Assembly (NCBI GenBank): GCA_023428645.1
Contig: JAEYXD010000176.1
Coordinates: 6,006-70,005, forward strand
DNA: 64,000 nucleotides
Source of the DNA: Pseudomonadota bacterium
Lineage (GTDB): Bacteria; Pseudomonadota; Gammaproteobacteria; Steroidobacterales; Steroidobacteraceae
Reading direction: 5' to 3'
This document shows, piece after piece, positions 41,108 to 50,006 of the stretch. The number at the start of each line of letters is the position of its first letter. The stretch's first letter is position 1. The translations under genes and the position numbers were made by a program. Below the pieces are notes generated by a model. That model did not search any database. It was not told where the DNA came from and saw nothing but the letters and a program-made list of their open reading frames with translations.

Positions 41108-43135
41108 TCACGTGAGCAGCTGCCAGCCCGGGTCCGGTCGGAAGCGCTCACCGTAGCGCTGCTCGAGCTCCTTGAGGCGGCCAATTACGACGTCGATTCC
41201 GCGGTTTCGCGCATATTGCAGTGGACCGCCGCGAAAGGGTGCGAAGCCCGCACCAAAGATCACACCTGCGTCGATGAGATCGGCATCTTCGACGACCTGC
41301 TCGCGCAGCACTGCCACCGCCTCGTTCACCAGCGACAGAATCAATCGATCCTGCAAGTCGGCCGGCGGTTCGTGCGTCGTCAGCGCGGGCTTCTGCGGCT
41401 TGCCATCCTTCCATTCATAAAAGCCACTGCCGGCCTTCTTGCCGAGCTTCTTCTGGTCGACGAGCTGCACGAGCGTCTTGGGCGCGGCGATCTCGCTGGA
41501 GAAGACTTTGCCGACGCTCATGACCACATCGAGGCCCACGACATCGGCGAGTTCGATCGGCCCCATCGGCATGCCAAAGCTTTCGGCGGCTTCGTCGATC
41601 AACGGCAGCGGCGTGCCTTCTTCCATCGCACGCACGGCTTCGCTCAAGTAGGGCATCAGCACGCGATTGACGAGGAAACCGGGCGCGCTGCGACAGGGGA
41701 TCGCGAGCTTGTCGATCTGTCGCGAGAATGCCAGGCCCTGCCGGATGCAATCGGCATTTGCGACCTGGGACCGGATGACTTCGACCAGCGGCATGCGCGC
41801 GACCGGATTGAAGAAATGCAGGCCGATGAGGCGCGAGGGTTGCGACAACTGTTCCGCCAGTTGTTCGAGCACGATGCTCGAGGTGTTCGTCGCCAGCAGC
41901 GCGCCAGGCTTCATCCGCGGCTCGAGGCGCGCGTAGAGCTCTCGCTTCGCCTCGAGGTTCTCGAAGATCGCCTCGATGACGACATCGGCCTCCGGCACGC
42001 CGGCGCCCTCGACGTCCGCCTTGAGGCGAGCCATCGTTGCGTCGCGGCGCGCGGGATCTGGATACCGTTTCTCGAAGAAGGCACGCGCCCGCTCGAGTGC
42101 CGGCGCGACGTACTTCATGTCGCGATCTTGCAGCGTCACCGTGAGCCCACGAACGGCACACCACGCGGCGATATCTCCGCCCATCACGCCGGCGCCGACG
42201 ACATGCACGTGCTTCGCGGGCGCCTCCGTGAACTTGGCCGCCGCCTTCAAGCGCTCCTGCAGGAAGAACACGCGCACCAGATTGCGCGACGTCGCCGTGC
42301 ACAACAGCTCCGACATCGACTTCGCTTCCGCTTCGTACGCTTCGGGACCCGTCGCGCCGAAGCGCTTCCACAGGTCGATGAGCGCGTAGGGAGCAGGGTA
42401 GTGATCGGCCCGCGCACGCTTCGCCACTTGGGCTCGCATTTGGTTCGCCAGGACTGGGCGCACGAGCGACGAGTTCAGCAAACGGTCCTTGAGCGTCATC
42501 GAGCGCGCGGGCGGCGGATCGAGCGCGATCTCCTTTGCCGCCGAGCGCAGCGAGCCGGGCGGAACGACGCGATCGACCAAGCGCAGTTCGAGAGCCTTGC
42601 GCGGGCGGATCGAACGGCCGGTGAGCATCAAATCCATCGCAGCGATCGGTCCGGCGAGCTGCACGGCGCGAACCGTGCCGCCCAAGCCCGGATGCACGCC
42701 GAGCTGCACTTCGGGGAAGCCGAGCGTGATCGAGGTGTCGTCCGCGACGACCCGATAGCGACACGCCAGCGCAACCTCGAGACCGCCGCCGAGCGCGAAA
42801 CCGTTGATCGCGGCGACCGTCGGGCAGGGGAGCCGCGCGAGGCGCTCGAGAACCTGCTGGCCCGAGCGAATCATCTCGAACGCTTGCTCGGGGGACTGCA
42901 GACCGACGAACTCCTTGATATCCGCACCGGCGATGAACCCGCCCTGCTTGCCGGACGCGACAACGACGGCCTTCGGGGGCGACGCCGCGAGCGACGCAAG
43001 TTTCGCGTCGAGCTCCTCCATGACGGCACGCGACAGACTGTTCGCGGATGCGTCCGTGCGATCGAGGGTCAACCAGGCGACGCCGTCCTGGTCGCGTTCG
43101 ACAGTCCAATGCGAGGTGGCGCTGGCGGCTGACAC
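41108..43135 (-). CDS. multifunctional enoyl-CoA hydratase / 3-hydroxyacyl-CoA dehydrogenase, FadJ-like
   Basis: Beta-oxidation alpha subunit of 675 residues. The crotonase domain (about 10-190) has FIAGADIKEF for the oxyanion hole and the GGGLEVALACRYRV stretch. From about 310 a Rossmann domain (VHVVGAGVMGGDIAAW) opens the dehydrogenase, which ends with two HCDH repeats (PGFLVNRVLMPYLSEA; FGAGFAPFRGGPL). Epimerase or isomerase function is not resolvable. GTG start at 43135 with AGGAG upstream. The thiolase partner is not adjacent. ETF from etfBA would serve the paired acyl-CoA dehydrogenases. Confidence 0.93.
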   Translation of the reverse strand: MSAASATSHWTVERDQDGVAWLTLDRTDASANSLSRAVMEELDAKLASLAASPPKAVVVASGKQGGFIAGADIKEFVGLQSPEQAFEMIRSGQQVLERLARLPCPTVAAINGFALGGGLEVALACRYRVVADDTSITLGFPEVQLGVHPGLGGTVRAVQLAGPIAAMDLMLTGRSIRPRKALELRLVDRVVPPGSLRSAAKEIALDPPPARSMTLKDRLLNSSLVRPVLANQMRAQVAKRARADHYPAPYALIDLWKRFGATGPEAYEAEAKSMSELLCTATSRNLVRVFFLQERLKAAAKFTEAPAKHVHVVGAGVMGGDIAAWCAVRGLTVTLQDRDMKYVAPALERARAFFEKRYPDPARRDATMARLKADVEGAGVPEADVVIEAIFENLEAKRELYARLEPRMKPGALLATNTSSIVLEQLAEQLSQPSRLIGLHFFNPVARMPLVEVIRSQVANADCIRQGLAFSRQIDKLAIPCRSAPGFLVNRVLMPYLSEAVRAMEEGTPLPLIDEAAESFGMPMGPIELADVVGLDVVMSVGKVFSSEIAAPKTLVQLVDQKKLGKKAGSGFYEWKDGKPQKPALTTHEPPADLQDRLILSLVNEAVAVLREQVVEDADLIDAGVIFGAGFAPFRGGPLQYARNRGIDVVIGRLKELEQRYGERFRPDPGWQLLT

Positions 43136-43166
43136 GGACGGCTCCTATGTGATTGCTGGATGAGGG

Positions 43167-43907
43167 TTAGGCGCGACGCACGTTGAAATCGCAGATGAGC
43201 GGCCGGTGATCCGAGAAGCGCACGTCGGGCACGTCGAATTGCGTGATCTCGATGCCGTTCGAATACAAGACGAAATCGAGCTCCTTGCGCGGGTTGCGAG
43301 CGGGGTAGGAGGGCAGGCCGAGACGATTGGCACTCTTCAACCCGGACGCTTCCATGAACAAATAGATCTCGTGATCGCCCCAGAACGTATTGAAGTCCCC
43401 TGCCACGATCACCGGTTTGCTCGCGCGCTTCACGAGCTCATGAAGGTGTCGCAACTGATCGTGGCGGTGGCGGAACTTGAGCGACAGGTGCACCAGGAAG
43501 ATCGCGACCTCTTCGAGCTCCAGCTCGATGATGAGCCGCTTGATGCCCGTCTCGAAATAATGAAAACGCTCGCCTTCGACGCGCGGTGCGGCGAGGAAGG
43601 CGTTGCCTTGTTTACGCACGATCGGCAGTAGATTGTTTAACGACGCCTCGCCGTACTTGCACTGGTACGTTGAATAGTGGCCGAGCGAGTCTGCAATCTG
43701 CTTCGCCTGGTTCACGAGGCCGGAGCGCACCGAGCCGGTGTCGATTTCGATGAGGCCGACCAGGTCCGGATCGAGACTCTTCAGGTATTGCGTGATGCGA
43801 TCGAGGACCCGGGGATTACTGCGCAGATATCCGGCGCCGGGCACGGGTAAGTGAAACGCGGGGCCCGTACCTGTCGCGTAACGGATGTTATAGAGAACGA
43901 ATCGCAT
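43167..43907 (-). CDS. endonuclease/exonuclease/phosphatase (EEP) fold protein
   Basis: A 246-residue metal-dependent phosphodiesterase-type enzyme. It begins MRFVLYNIRYATG and has the EEP landmarks LVGLIEIDTG (catalytic Glu), AIFLVHLSLKFRHRHDQL, VIVAGDFNTF (GDFN motif) and the final FSDHRPLICDF (SDH catalytic pair). No signal peptide or membrane helix, so it is cytosolic. Substrate unknown: nucleic acid, phosphoinositide and sphingomyelin-type enzymes share the fold. It diverges from the TIR-like gene at 44078 across 170 bp. Confidence 0.85.
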   Translation of the reverse strand: MRFVLYNIRYATGTGPAFHLPVPGAGYLRSNPRVLDRITQYLKSLDPDLVGLIEIDTGSVRSGLVNQAKQIADSLGHYSTYQCKYGEASLNNLLPIVRKQGNAFLAAPRVEGERFHYFETGIKRLIIELELEEVAIFLVHLSLKFRHRHDQLRHLHELVKRASKPVIVAGDFNTFWGDHEIYLFMEASGLKSANRLGLPSYPARNPRKELDFVLYSNGIEITQFDVPDVRFSDHRPLICDFNVRRA

Positions 43908-44077
43908 CGTTGGGAGCAGTCGTCTCGCGCAGGGGGCACGCTTTCTGGTGGCAGCGCGCCATTCTATAGGAGCCGACTGCGCCTGCCGAATGGAGAAATG
44001 CCTGAAATCGGCCGATCTCCATTAGAATTCGGGCGCAGCGAACACCCGGCCGTCGAACCGGGAGACAGGAGAAGAAT

Positions 44078-44533
44078 GTGGCAATTTCTCAGCAGAACCC
44101 GGTCCGAGTCTTCGTTGCGCATGCGTTCGAGCGCAGCGTTGACTATGTTCGAGTGTTCGAATATCTCGAGAGCTCGCACAATTTTTACTACCGCAACTGC
44201 AGCGATCCGGACCGGCCGCTCGCCGACCCGGACAAGATGAAAGAAGAGCTACGACGACAGATCAACTTGGCGGAGATCACGATCGTTCCCGCGTCGTTGT
44301 ATCAACCTCATCGAGAGACGATCGACTTCATCCTGAATTGCTCGCGCGGGCTGGACAAGCCCGTGATCGTGCTGGAGCACTTCGGTGTGAAAGAGAAGAT
44401 CCCGGTGCAGCTGGAGGCGCTCAGCGACGCGATCGTGGAATGGAACGAGCGCTCGATCGCGGACGCGATTCGGCGGGAAGCGCGCCATGAAGATACGTCC
44501 CGGTGGGACGTCGTCGAGTTCAAGCTCGACTGA
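44078..44533 (+). CDS. TIR-like (DUF1863/ThsB-like) protein
   Basis: A 151-residue single-domain protein. The order of strands and helices fits the MTH538 TIR-like family: PVRVFVAHAFERSVDYVRVF, then FYYRNCSDPD, QINLAEITIVPASLYQPHRE and DKPVIVLEHFG. The GTG at 44078 has AGGAG 6 nt upstream. Relatives include ThsB, the signalling half of Thoeris anti-phage defence, and many uncharacterised stand-alone genes. The Trp and WIQ residues common in the family are replaced here (RETIDF, LEHFG). There is no ThsA (SIR2 or macro effector) nearby. Family call is by pattern memory, so a profile search is needed. Confidence 0.65.
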   Translation: MAISQQNPVRVFVAHAFERSVDYVRVFEYLESSHNFYYRNCSDPDRPLADPDKMKEELRRQINLAEITIVPASLYQPHRETIDFILNCSRGLDKPVIVLEHFGVKEKIPVQLEALSDAIVEWNERSIADAIRREARHEDTSRWDVVEFKLD

Positions 44534-44539
44534 CTTGGC

Positions 44540-44881
44540 TCAATCGTCGCCGGAATTGACTGCCCGGAGCTTGGGCCGCTGCTGGCCTTGCAGCCGCGCG
44601 ATGACGCCGAGCATGTTGACGATGCGAACCGCGAAACGTCCTGCTTCGATGTCGGACATTTTTCGTACCGTAGCCTGCAGCGGGGTTTCGCCCCGCAGGG
44701 GCCGTACCCGGCAGAGCGAGGTCGACAACGTCGAAAACTCGTCGCGAATTTCCTTGGGAAGCTCGTCCTCGTCGAGGCCTTCGAGGTGCTGCCGGTAGGC
44801 CTCGGCAAGGCGGTGCTTGATCGGTCCGGCGGACGCCAGGACGAGAGTGGCGGCGAAAAAATGTTCCCAAGCACTATTCAT
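44540..44881 (-). CDS. conserved hypothetical protein, convergent with the TIR-like gene
   Basis: A 113-residue mostly helical protein that I do not recognise. It opens with MNSAWEHFFAATLVLASAGP, has a charged middle (LEGLDEDELPKEIRDEFSTL) and ends with a polar tail RPKLRAVNSGDD. No signal peptide. The ATG at 44881 has AGGGG 7 nt upstream, so it is a real translation start candidate, and only 6 bp separate its stop from that of the TIR-like gene. Base composition is like the surrounding chromosome. Confidence 0.65.
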   Translation of the reverse strand: MNSAWEHFFAATLVLASAGPIKHRLAEAYRQHLEGLDEDELPKEIRDEFSTLSTSLCRVRPLRGETPLQATVRKMSDIEAGRFAVRIVNMLGVIARLQGQQRPKLRAVNSGDD

Positions 44882-45026
44882 GCCGATACCCCTAAACACG
44901 GAAAAACCGCCTGCGGTTGGGTCTTCGAGCGACGCCAACAGCACCAGTGCGGTGAACGAAGCTGAGAATTTACTTGAAGTGCGACTGGCAGCTTTTCTGC
45001 TGGCTGCTCAAGCGACTACAGCCGGA

Positions 45027-45470
45027 ATATACACCCGCAAGTCGCATATGCAACCCGGAAGGTTTAGGCCGTAGAGACTCTTCGCTGCAATGCCCGCCGC
45101 GTGGTCGGATTGCGCAACCAGCGTGCCCCGATCGGAGTCGCGCGGCGATCGTTGCGCCAGCGGCGGAAGGTTTTCGGTGGCACCGGCCGATTCGCCCATG
45201 GGACAACGGGCTTCCTTCGACACGCAGTCGGATTCGCGCGTCGATCGGTGCGCCAGCGCCGGAAGGTCTCCGGTGACACCAGGCAGAAGCGCGCCGCATC
45301 CTCGAGCGGCATCCGGCACACTGCAGCGCGCGCAGCGTGGTCGGATTGCCCGAGAAACCCTCGTGCAGTAGGTACTCGATTTCGCCCATGGCTCAACGGC
45401 TTCCTCTCGGAAACCGCCTCCATTGGACAGCGCATAATGTATATTATGGTAACACCCGCATGAGGCCTGC
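45027..45470 (-). pseudogene. degenerate tandem copies of a small HTH-like gene
   Basis: Several blocks recur here in similar but imperfect form. GTGCGCCAGCGCCGGAAGG (45248-45266) matches 45153-45170; GCGTGGTCGGATTG occurs at 45099 and 45335; TTCGCCCATGG at 45191 and 45381 begin similar stretches. On the minus strand the best frame has a start MGEIEYLLHEGF (ATG 45389) and then, one base out of frame, PLEDAARFCLVSPETFRRWRTDRRA, which resembles the helix-turn-helix of phage-type DUF3653 proteins. A second HTH-like copy (PPKTFRRWRNDRRA) follows. ACACCCGCA recurs at 45031 and 45452. No intact frame spans it. Family identity is a guess from one motif. Confidence 0.4.
45433..45448. promoter_or_regulatory. 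AT-rich dyad upstream of the HTH relic
   Basis: CATAAT-GTAT-ATTATG is a 16-nt inverted repeat in a 20-bp AT-rich island that stands out from the GC-rich surroundings. It lies about 45 nt upstream of the relic's start codon on the minus strand, where an autoregulated HTH gene would keep its operator. Confidence 0.4.
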
Positions 45471-45729
45471 CCAGGCCCATGGTCGATGTCGAGCCAACAA
45501 TTCCTGCACGGCCCTCATTCTCGCGTCATCAGCAGCGCGCTTTCTAAGGGTCAGCCTTGATGCACTTTTGCGAAGGCGCATGGATCGTGATCCGGTTGGC
45601 GCCTGCAGTGGCGCGACTTCCCGCAGCGGCAGCGTCGATACCCCCCGACGCAAAACGTGACACACCTCGCGCACGAATAGCCTGAGTCACCGGTAGCCTG
45701 TTCGGTGATTTTTCACATGGAGATTCGCT
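45471..45729. other. intergenic segment without recognisable gene
   Basis: Between the repeat relic and the lipoprotein gene I see no convincing frame or strong promoter. A ribosome site for the next gene (GGAG, 8 nt from 45730) closes it. Confidence 0.5.
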
Positions 45730-45996
45730 ATGCGACTAGTGGGAATATCGATCGCGGCACTCGCGCTGAGCGCGTGCGCAGACACGATCCCGCTCATGCG
45801 CGGCCAGGAGACACCCGAGCAAACGGCCGCACGGCGCGAACGAGAGCGCGAGCGTCAAACCACCGAGCGCTTCGCGGTTTGCATGGATCGGCTCGTCGGC
45901 CGCACCGGTGTCTTCGTCGCGCCCGAAGCAAAACGAAAAGCGGCCGAGACGTGCAACGAAGTTGCGAAGGCAACGCCCGTTTCGACGACGCAATAG
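45730..45996 (+). CDS. small predicted lipoprotein
   Basis: An 88-residue protein with a lipoprotein signal peptide: MRLVGISIAALALSAC, lipobox LSAC, acylated Cys16. The mature part is charged and probably helical (ETPEQTAARRERERERQTTE), with two later cysteines in VCMDRLVG and ETCNEVAKA that could form a disulfide. No family is recognised. Outer-membrane location is possible because residue +2 is Ala. GGAG ribosome site 8 nt upstream. Confidence 0.65.
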   Translation: MRLVGISIAALALSACADTIPLMRGQETPEQTAARRERERERQTTERFAVCMDRLVGRTGVFVAPEAKRKAAETCNEVAKATPVSTTQ

Positions 45997-46326
45997 GCGA
46001 CGATGCCGCCGCCCGCCCGTGCGTCAACAACACGAGCAGCTCCCACCCCTTTACCAAAGTCTCCGCCAAGTTGGAGTTAAGCTGCCGAGGCTCCGAAGTT
46101 CCTCATTCGACCAGCCGATTGAGTCTTTTCGGAGTTGAGATGCGGGTCACAGCTGGGCGGTGTGCGATTCAATCGATTCGCAGCGACCCAATCGAGCGCA
46201 TAGGGCGGGTAATCATCTGCTCCGTGCTCGGCAGAATGACCGCGATCTCCGCGCCGTCGTGGCCACAGGGCGACTGGCGATGACCGTCGTCTTGGACAAA
46301 GCTGCGGCGGTGCCTATCCTTGCCGC
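45997..46326. other. 330-bp intergenic region
   Basis: No supported gene. I see no terminator or dyad of note; short frames lack ribosome sites. Confidence 0.5.
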
Positions 46327-46746
46327 ATGAGCGAACTCTCACTTCAGCAAGCTCGCGAGGTGCTGATGGCACAGCCATTCAGCAGGCTTCTCGAGGTCGA
46401 GCTCATCGCCTTCTCGCGCGATCACGTCGAGCTGCGCGTGCCGATCACGCCTCAACTGAAGCAGCAACACGGCTTCGTCCATGGCGGCGTTCTTGCCTAC
46501 GCAGCCGACAACGCACTGACCTTCGCCGGCGGCGCCGCGCTCGGCCCCGCGGTCGTCACCGCCGAATTCAAGATCAACTACCTGCGCCCGGCCAACGGGG
46601 AAATGGTCCTCGCGCGGGCTGGCGTCGTCCATGCAGGAAGGAATCAGGCCGTCTGCCGCTGCGAAGTTTTCTCGGTCTCACTTGGGCAGGAGTCGCTTTG
46701 TGCAATTGCGCAAGGCACGATCGCAACGCTCGGCCGGCCGCAGTAA
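46327..46746 (+). CDS. PaaI-type hotdog thioesterase
   Basis: A 139-residue hotdog-fold protein. The family motif HGFVHGGVLAYAADNALTFAGG includes the catalytic Asp region, and the following EFKINYLRPANGEMVLARAGVVHAGRN is typical of PaaI/YdiI-like thioesterases. It hydrolyses acyl-CoA thioesters in related proteins; the substrate here is unknown. Start ATG at 46327 fits the usual N-terminus. It stands alone; the next gene begins 165 bp later. Confidence 0.87.
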   Translation: MSELSLQQAREVLMAQPFSRLLEVELIAFSRDHVELRVPITPQLKQQHGFVHGGVLAYAADNALTFAGGAALGPAVVTAEFKINYLRPANGEMVLARAGVVHAGRNQAVCRCEVFSVSLGQESLCAIAQGTIATLGRPQ

Positions 46747-46911
46747 AGCCGGCGCGATTCGCCAATGGCGAAGCATTGCTCGAGCGAACGATGCCGACCG
46801 CATACGACCGGCTCGTGATCGACTATGCGAGCCGCAATCACGGAGCGCTTGCACAAGTCGCAGTCACGGGGCGACTTGCCGTGTCCAGCCAACATTATCG
46901 AGGGAATGACA

Positions 46912-47544
46912 ATGATTTCGAATCGACGAGAGTTCGTGAACGGCAGCCTCGCGGCCCTTCTGTACGGCACGGCGGGCTCCTCCTTGTCGGCGGAGCGAGC
47001 ATTGCTCGAGGAGATGCGCTGGCTCAATCCCCCCGCCTCCGCGCAGATCCGCGATGGCCGCCTCACGGTGCAAAGTGCCGGCAAGACCGACTTCTGGCGC
47101 AAGACCTTCTACGGCTACATCACCGACAACGGTCACTTCCTGCATCTGCCGGTGTCAGGAGAGTTTCGCTTCGAGGCACGCATTCACGGCAAGTACGCCT
47201 CTCAATACGATCAAGCGGGATTGATGGTGCGCCTGAACGAAACTCAATGGATCAAATGCGGCACCGAGCTCGTCGATGGCAAGCGCAATGCAAGTGTCGT
47301 ATTCACACGCGATTTCTCCGATTGGTCCACCCTGCCCGATCTGTCGCAGTCGGCGCCCATCTGGTGGCGTGTGATCCGCGCGAAAGATTCAGTCGAGACG
47401 CACTGCTCGCTCGACGGCCAAACGTTCATGGCCGTACGCCAAGGCTACTTCCCGCCCGAACAGAGGGTGGATGTCGGTCTCATGTGCGCGGCCCCGGAAG
47501 GTGGTGGCTTCGAAGCGGTCTTCGATGCGATCAAGCTCGAATGA
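46912..47544 (+). CDS. DUF1349-like concanavalin-fold protein
   Basis: A 210-residue protein with a polar start NRREFVNGSLAALLYGTAGS that looks like a Tat-type or secretory leader, then the DUF1349 domain (WLNPPASAQIRDGRLTV, DFWRKTFYGYITDNGHF, YDQAGLMVRL, WIKCGTELVDGK). The family is a lectin-like beta-sandwich with no assigned reaction. ATG 46906 lies almost on the GAGGGA ribosome site, so 46912 (7-nt spacing) is preferred. Confidence 0.8.
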   Translation: MISNRREFVNGSLAALLYGTAGSSLSAERALLEEMRWLNPPASAQIRDGRLTVQSAGKTDFWRKTFYGYITDNGHFLHLPVSGEFRFEARIHGKYASQYDQAGLMVRLNETQWIKCGTELVDGKRNASVVFTRDFSDWSTLPDLSQSAPIWWRVIRAKDSVETHCSLDGQTFMAVRQGYFPPEQRVDVGLMCAAPEGGGFEAVFDAIKLE

Positions 47545-47604
47545 CCGAGGCGCCGCCTGCGACGAACGGTTTACGTGTTGCGTTCAGGAAGGCGCGCGAC
47601 CGGT

Positions 47605-48063
47605 TCACACGACGGCTGTGAAACGAATCTCGACCAGTTGTTGAGGGAACGCGAGGCGCGTCGTACCAACTATAGTGCTCGCGCACACCGGCTGATCCGA
47701 TCCATACGCGGCCTTGCGCACCTTGCCAGCGACTTCGAAAGCGGCCTGAAAATCCGTGGCGTAAATGACCTCTTCCACCACGTTATCCAAAGTCGCCCCG
47801 AACTGTGCGAGCACTCGCTTGGCATTCTCATAGCTCGTGCGCATCTGCAGAGCCATATTCGAGCTATCGATGATGTTGCCACTATCATCGACGCCTGCGG
47901 GGCCTACCAGTTGGCCGCTGTCGTCGTGACTCAGCTGTCCCGAGATGTAGATCGTATTGCCCACCTTCACCGCCTGCGCATAGCCGTATGCTTCCTCCCA
48001 CGCCACCCCGAGTTGGGCCACCTGCTTCACGATGCGGCTGTCTCTATTCATCACTTTGCTCAT
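47605..48063 (-). CDS. RidA/YjgF-family protein
   Basis: A 152-residue enamine/imine deaminase family member. It contains VGNTIYISGQLSHDDSGQLVGP, LQMRTSYENAKRVLAQFGATLDNVVE and the closing PVCASTIVGTTRLAFPQQLVEIRFTAVV. The usual catalytic arginine near the C-terminus (RVEIEA-type) is represented by VEIRF, so activity may differ from RidA itself. AGGAG ribosome site. It lies 311 bp downstream of the amidohydrolase on the same strand. Confidence 0.87.
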   Translation of the reverse strand: MSKVMNRDSRIVKQVAQLGVAWEEAYGYAQAVKVGNTIYISGQLSHDDSGQLVGPAGVDDSGNIIDSSNMALQMRTSYENAKRVLAQFGATLDNVVEEVIYATDFQAAFEVAGKVRKAAYGSDQPVCASTIVGTTRLAFPQQLVEIRFTAVV

Positions 48064-48374
48064 TCTTCGCTCCTGACTGCAGTAACAACGAATGCGAGCT
48101 CACGATCCGCGCCCTTCACTGCGAAGCGGACGACCTTTCAGAATGCTCGGCACGAACAGCCTAGAGCCCCCCAGAGTGCGTCGGGATCTGACGCTGGCGC
48201 CGCTGACGTTCGCGGCTGCATGCCCGTGAACCGAAGACCCGAGATTTGATCGAGGTAGAGACGATGCCGGAGAACTTGCGCGTAAGCTTGGATCTCAGTG
48301 CTCCCTTTTAGCGATGTCAATGCGATGACACACCGTGCGCAGATGCTCGCAACTCATCGTTCATGTCGCCGCAC
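48064..48374. other. 311-bp intergenic region upstream of the RidA gene
   Basis: Holds the AGGAG ribosome site of the RidA gene at its left end. I see no further gene or clear terminator. Confidence 0.45.
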
Positions 48375-49646
48375 TCACGGCTCATGTCCAATCTGCTGGC
48401 GGTAGATGACCTTGCCGCCTCGGATCGTGCAGCGGACATCGGCAAAGCGGCGTACGTCCTGCGCTGGATCCGCCGCGAGCACGACCAGATCGGCATCCAT
48501 GCCGGCATCGACTCGTCCGCGCCGTGCGGCGTCGCCCCACACACGCGCCGGCTCCGTCGTCAGCGATGCGAGGATCTGTCGTGGCGTCATGCCTGCTCGC
48601 TCCATCAGCACGTACTCTTCCGTGGGATCGTAGTCGGTCATATAACCCACGTCCGTGCCGAAAATGACCGAGCCGCCGCCTGCGACGAACGGTTTGAAAT
48701 GATCGACCGTCATCGCCACCAGCCGAACGGCGATGTCCTCGGGCACGTTCTCCTTCTTCAATTCGTATTCGAGCAGCTTGAACGTCGGCGCGATCGCCAC
48801 CTCGCTGCTCAACAACTGCTGCAGTACGTCCGCGGGCCAAGGAGCCTCTCCGCCAAGCGTCGTATGCACGAGCACATCCGCTTTGGCCGCGAGCGCATCA
48901 CGAATGCCCTCGATGTTGGTGGGATGGACCATGACGAGCTTGTTCTCCGCATGCGTTACATCCGCTGCGGCCCGGGCGATGTCGAGCGGCATGCGCTTGA
49001 CCGAATGGTCCGCCTGCGGTGTCGCGAGGAACAGCTTGGTGGCATCGGCACCGCGACCGAGGTTATCGAGGACCGCACGGCGCGCCGCGTCCGCCGACTC
49101 GGGAAGTAGCTGAGATTCCAGGAATCGGGCCGGCAGATGCGCGATGTAGATCGGCAGACCGGCCGGCGGAAACACTCCGCTGCCCACGGTGAGAATGCGA
49201 GGACCCGACACTTCGCCGCTCTGAATGCGACGGCGGATGGTCAGCGTGTTCTCCAGGTCCGAGGCGGTGTCGACCACCGTCGTATAGCCGAAGCGCGTAA
49301 GCATGCTTTCGATCTGCGAGGACAGCGCGCCGGCACTCTTCGTCTGCGCATCGAAGAAGCCGTCGCCCAGGAAGTGCACATGGCTATTCTGGAATCCCGC
49401 GAGCACGATGCCGTTCTGGCACTCGGAGGGAAGTGCGTCCTGCGCAATGGTGGATCGCTCGCGCGTGCCCACTGCCAATATCTTGTCGCCGCGAATGACC
49501 ACACTCCCCTCGTCCAGCGGCGCGACATCGGGAGCGATGTAGACCTTCGTCGCATTCAAGACGATCGGCTGCTCCGCCGCGGCGAGCTGGGTTGCGACGC
49601 TCGATGAGAGCATCAGGCCGCCCAGAATCCTATGTATGGTTCGCAC
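48375..49646 (-). CDS. exported amidohydrolase
   Basis: A 423-residue metal-dependent amidohydrolase with a signal peptide (about 1-24, ending ATQLAAA). The metal ligands appear as NSHVHFLGDG (first HxH), a later VHPTN, then VLVHTT and FGTDVGYMT (Asp). C-terminal motifs LTTEPARVWGD and ADLVVLAADP are standard for imidazolonepropionase-like members. The lysine bridging the metals is not obvious. GTG start at 49646 with AGGAG upstream. The substrate is unknown and no transporter is adjacent. Confidence 0.85.
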   Translation of the reverse strand: MRTIHRILGGLMLSSSVATQLAAAEQPIVLNATKVYIAPDVAPLDEGSVVIRGDKILAVGTRERSTIAQDALPSECQNGIVLAGFQNSHVHFLGDGFFDAQTKSAGALSSQIESMLTRFGYTTVVDTASDLENTLTIRRRIQSGEVSGPRILTVGSGVFPPAGLPIYIAHLPARFLESQLLPESADAARRAVLDNLGRGADATKLFLATPQADHSVKRMPLDIARAAADVTHAENKLVMVHPTNIEGIRDALAAKADVLVHTTLGGEAPWPADVLQQLLSSEVAIAPTFKLLEYELKKENVPEDIAVRLVAMTVDHFKPFVAGGGSVIFGTDVGYMTDYDPTEEYVLMERAGMTPRQILASLTTEPARVWGDAARRGRVDAGMDADLVVLAADPAQDVRRFADVRCTIRGGKVIYRQQIGHEP

Positions 49647-50006
49647 CGTTGACTCCTATGCGTTTATGTCCGTGGATGCCGAGAGGTTCTCATCGTAGCT
49701 GTAAATCAGAGAACGGCGGCTCGATGCATCAGGATCGTGGGTTGACTGCGCAATATACTATCCATCAGCGCGGCGCCCTCATCAGGCGTTCGACGTCCCC
49801 GATCCTATCCGAACGGAGGAAGGGAGATGCATTCTCGAGGATCCGAAGGAGGGCCGACCGCGACAGGTCCCCGACACACCGCAGCCGCTCGACGCCATAG
49901 TGCCGTCCTCCTGCCGAAACACTCGACGCCACAGCCAACGTTCGATTGACCTCCAGCGATTGCGGAGTACGCTCGACCTCCCACATTTCCGAACGAAGGA
50001 ACTGCG
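49647..50006. other. 360-bp intergenic region
   Basis: No gene supported. A weak promoter-like pair TTGACC (49946-49951) and TACGCT (49968-49973), spaced 16 bp, lies 33 nt before the VOC gene start, and GAAGGA serves as its ribosome site. Nothing else stands out. Confidence 0.4.

Noticed and set aside
44078..44881. A complete Thoeris system
   Set aside because: Only a ThsB-like protein is seen. No SIR2, SLOG or macro effector lies within 5 kb on either side.
45001..45700. Possible CRISPR array from the recurring blocks
   Set aside because: Recurring blocks are unequal in length and order, with no regular spacers; they code for a decayed HTH-like product instead.
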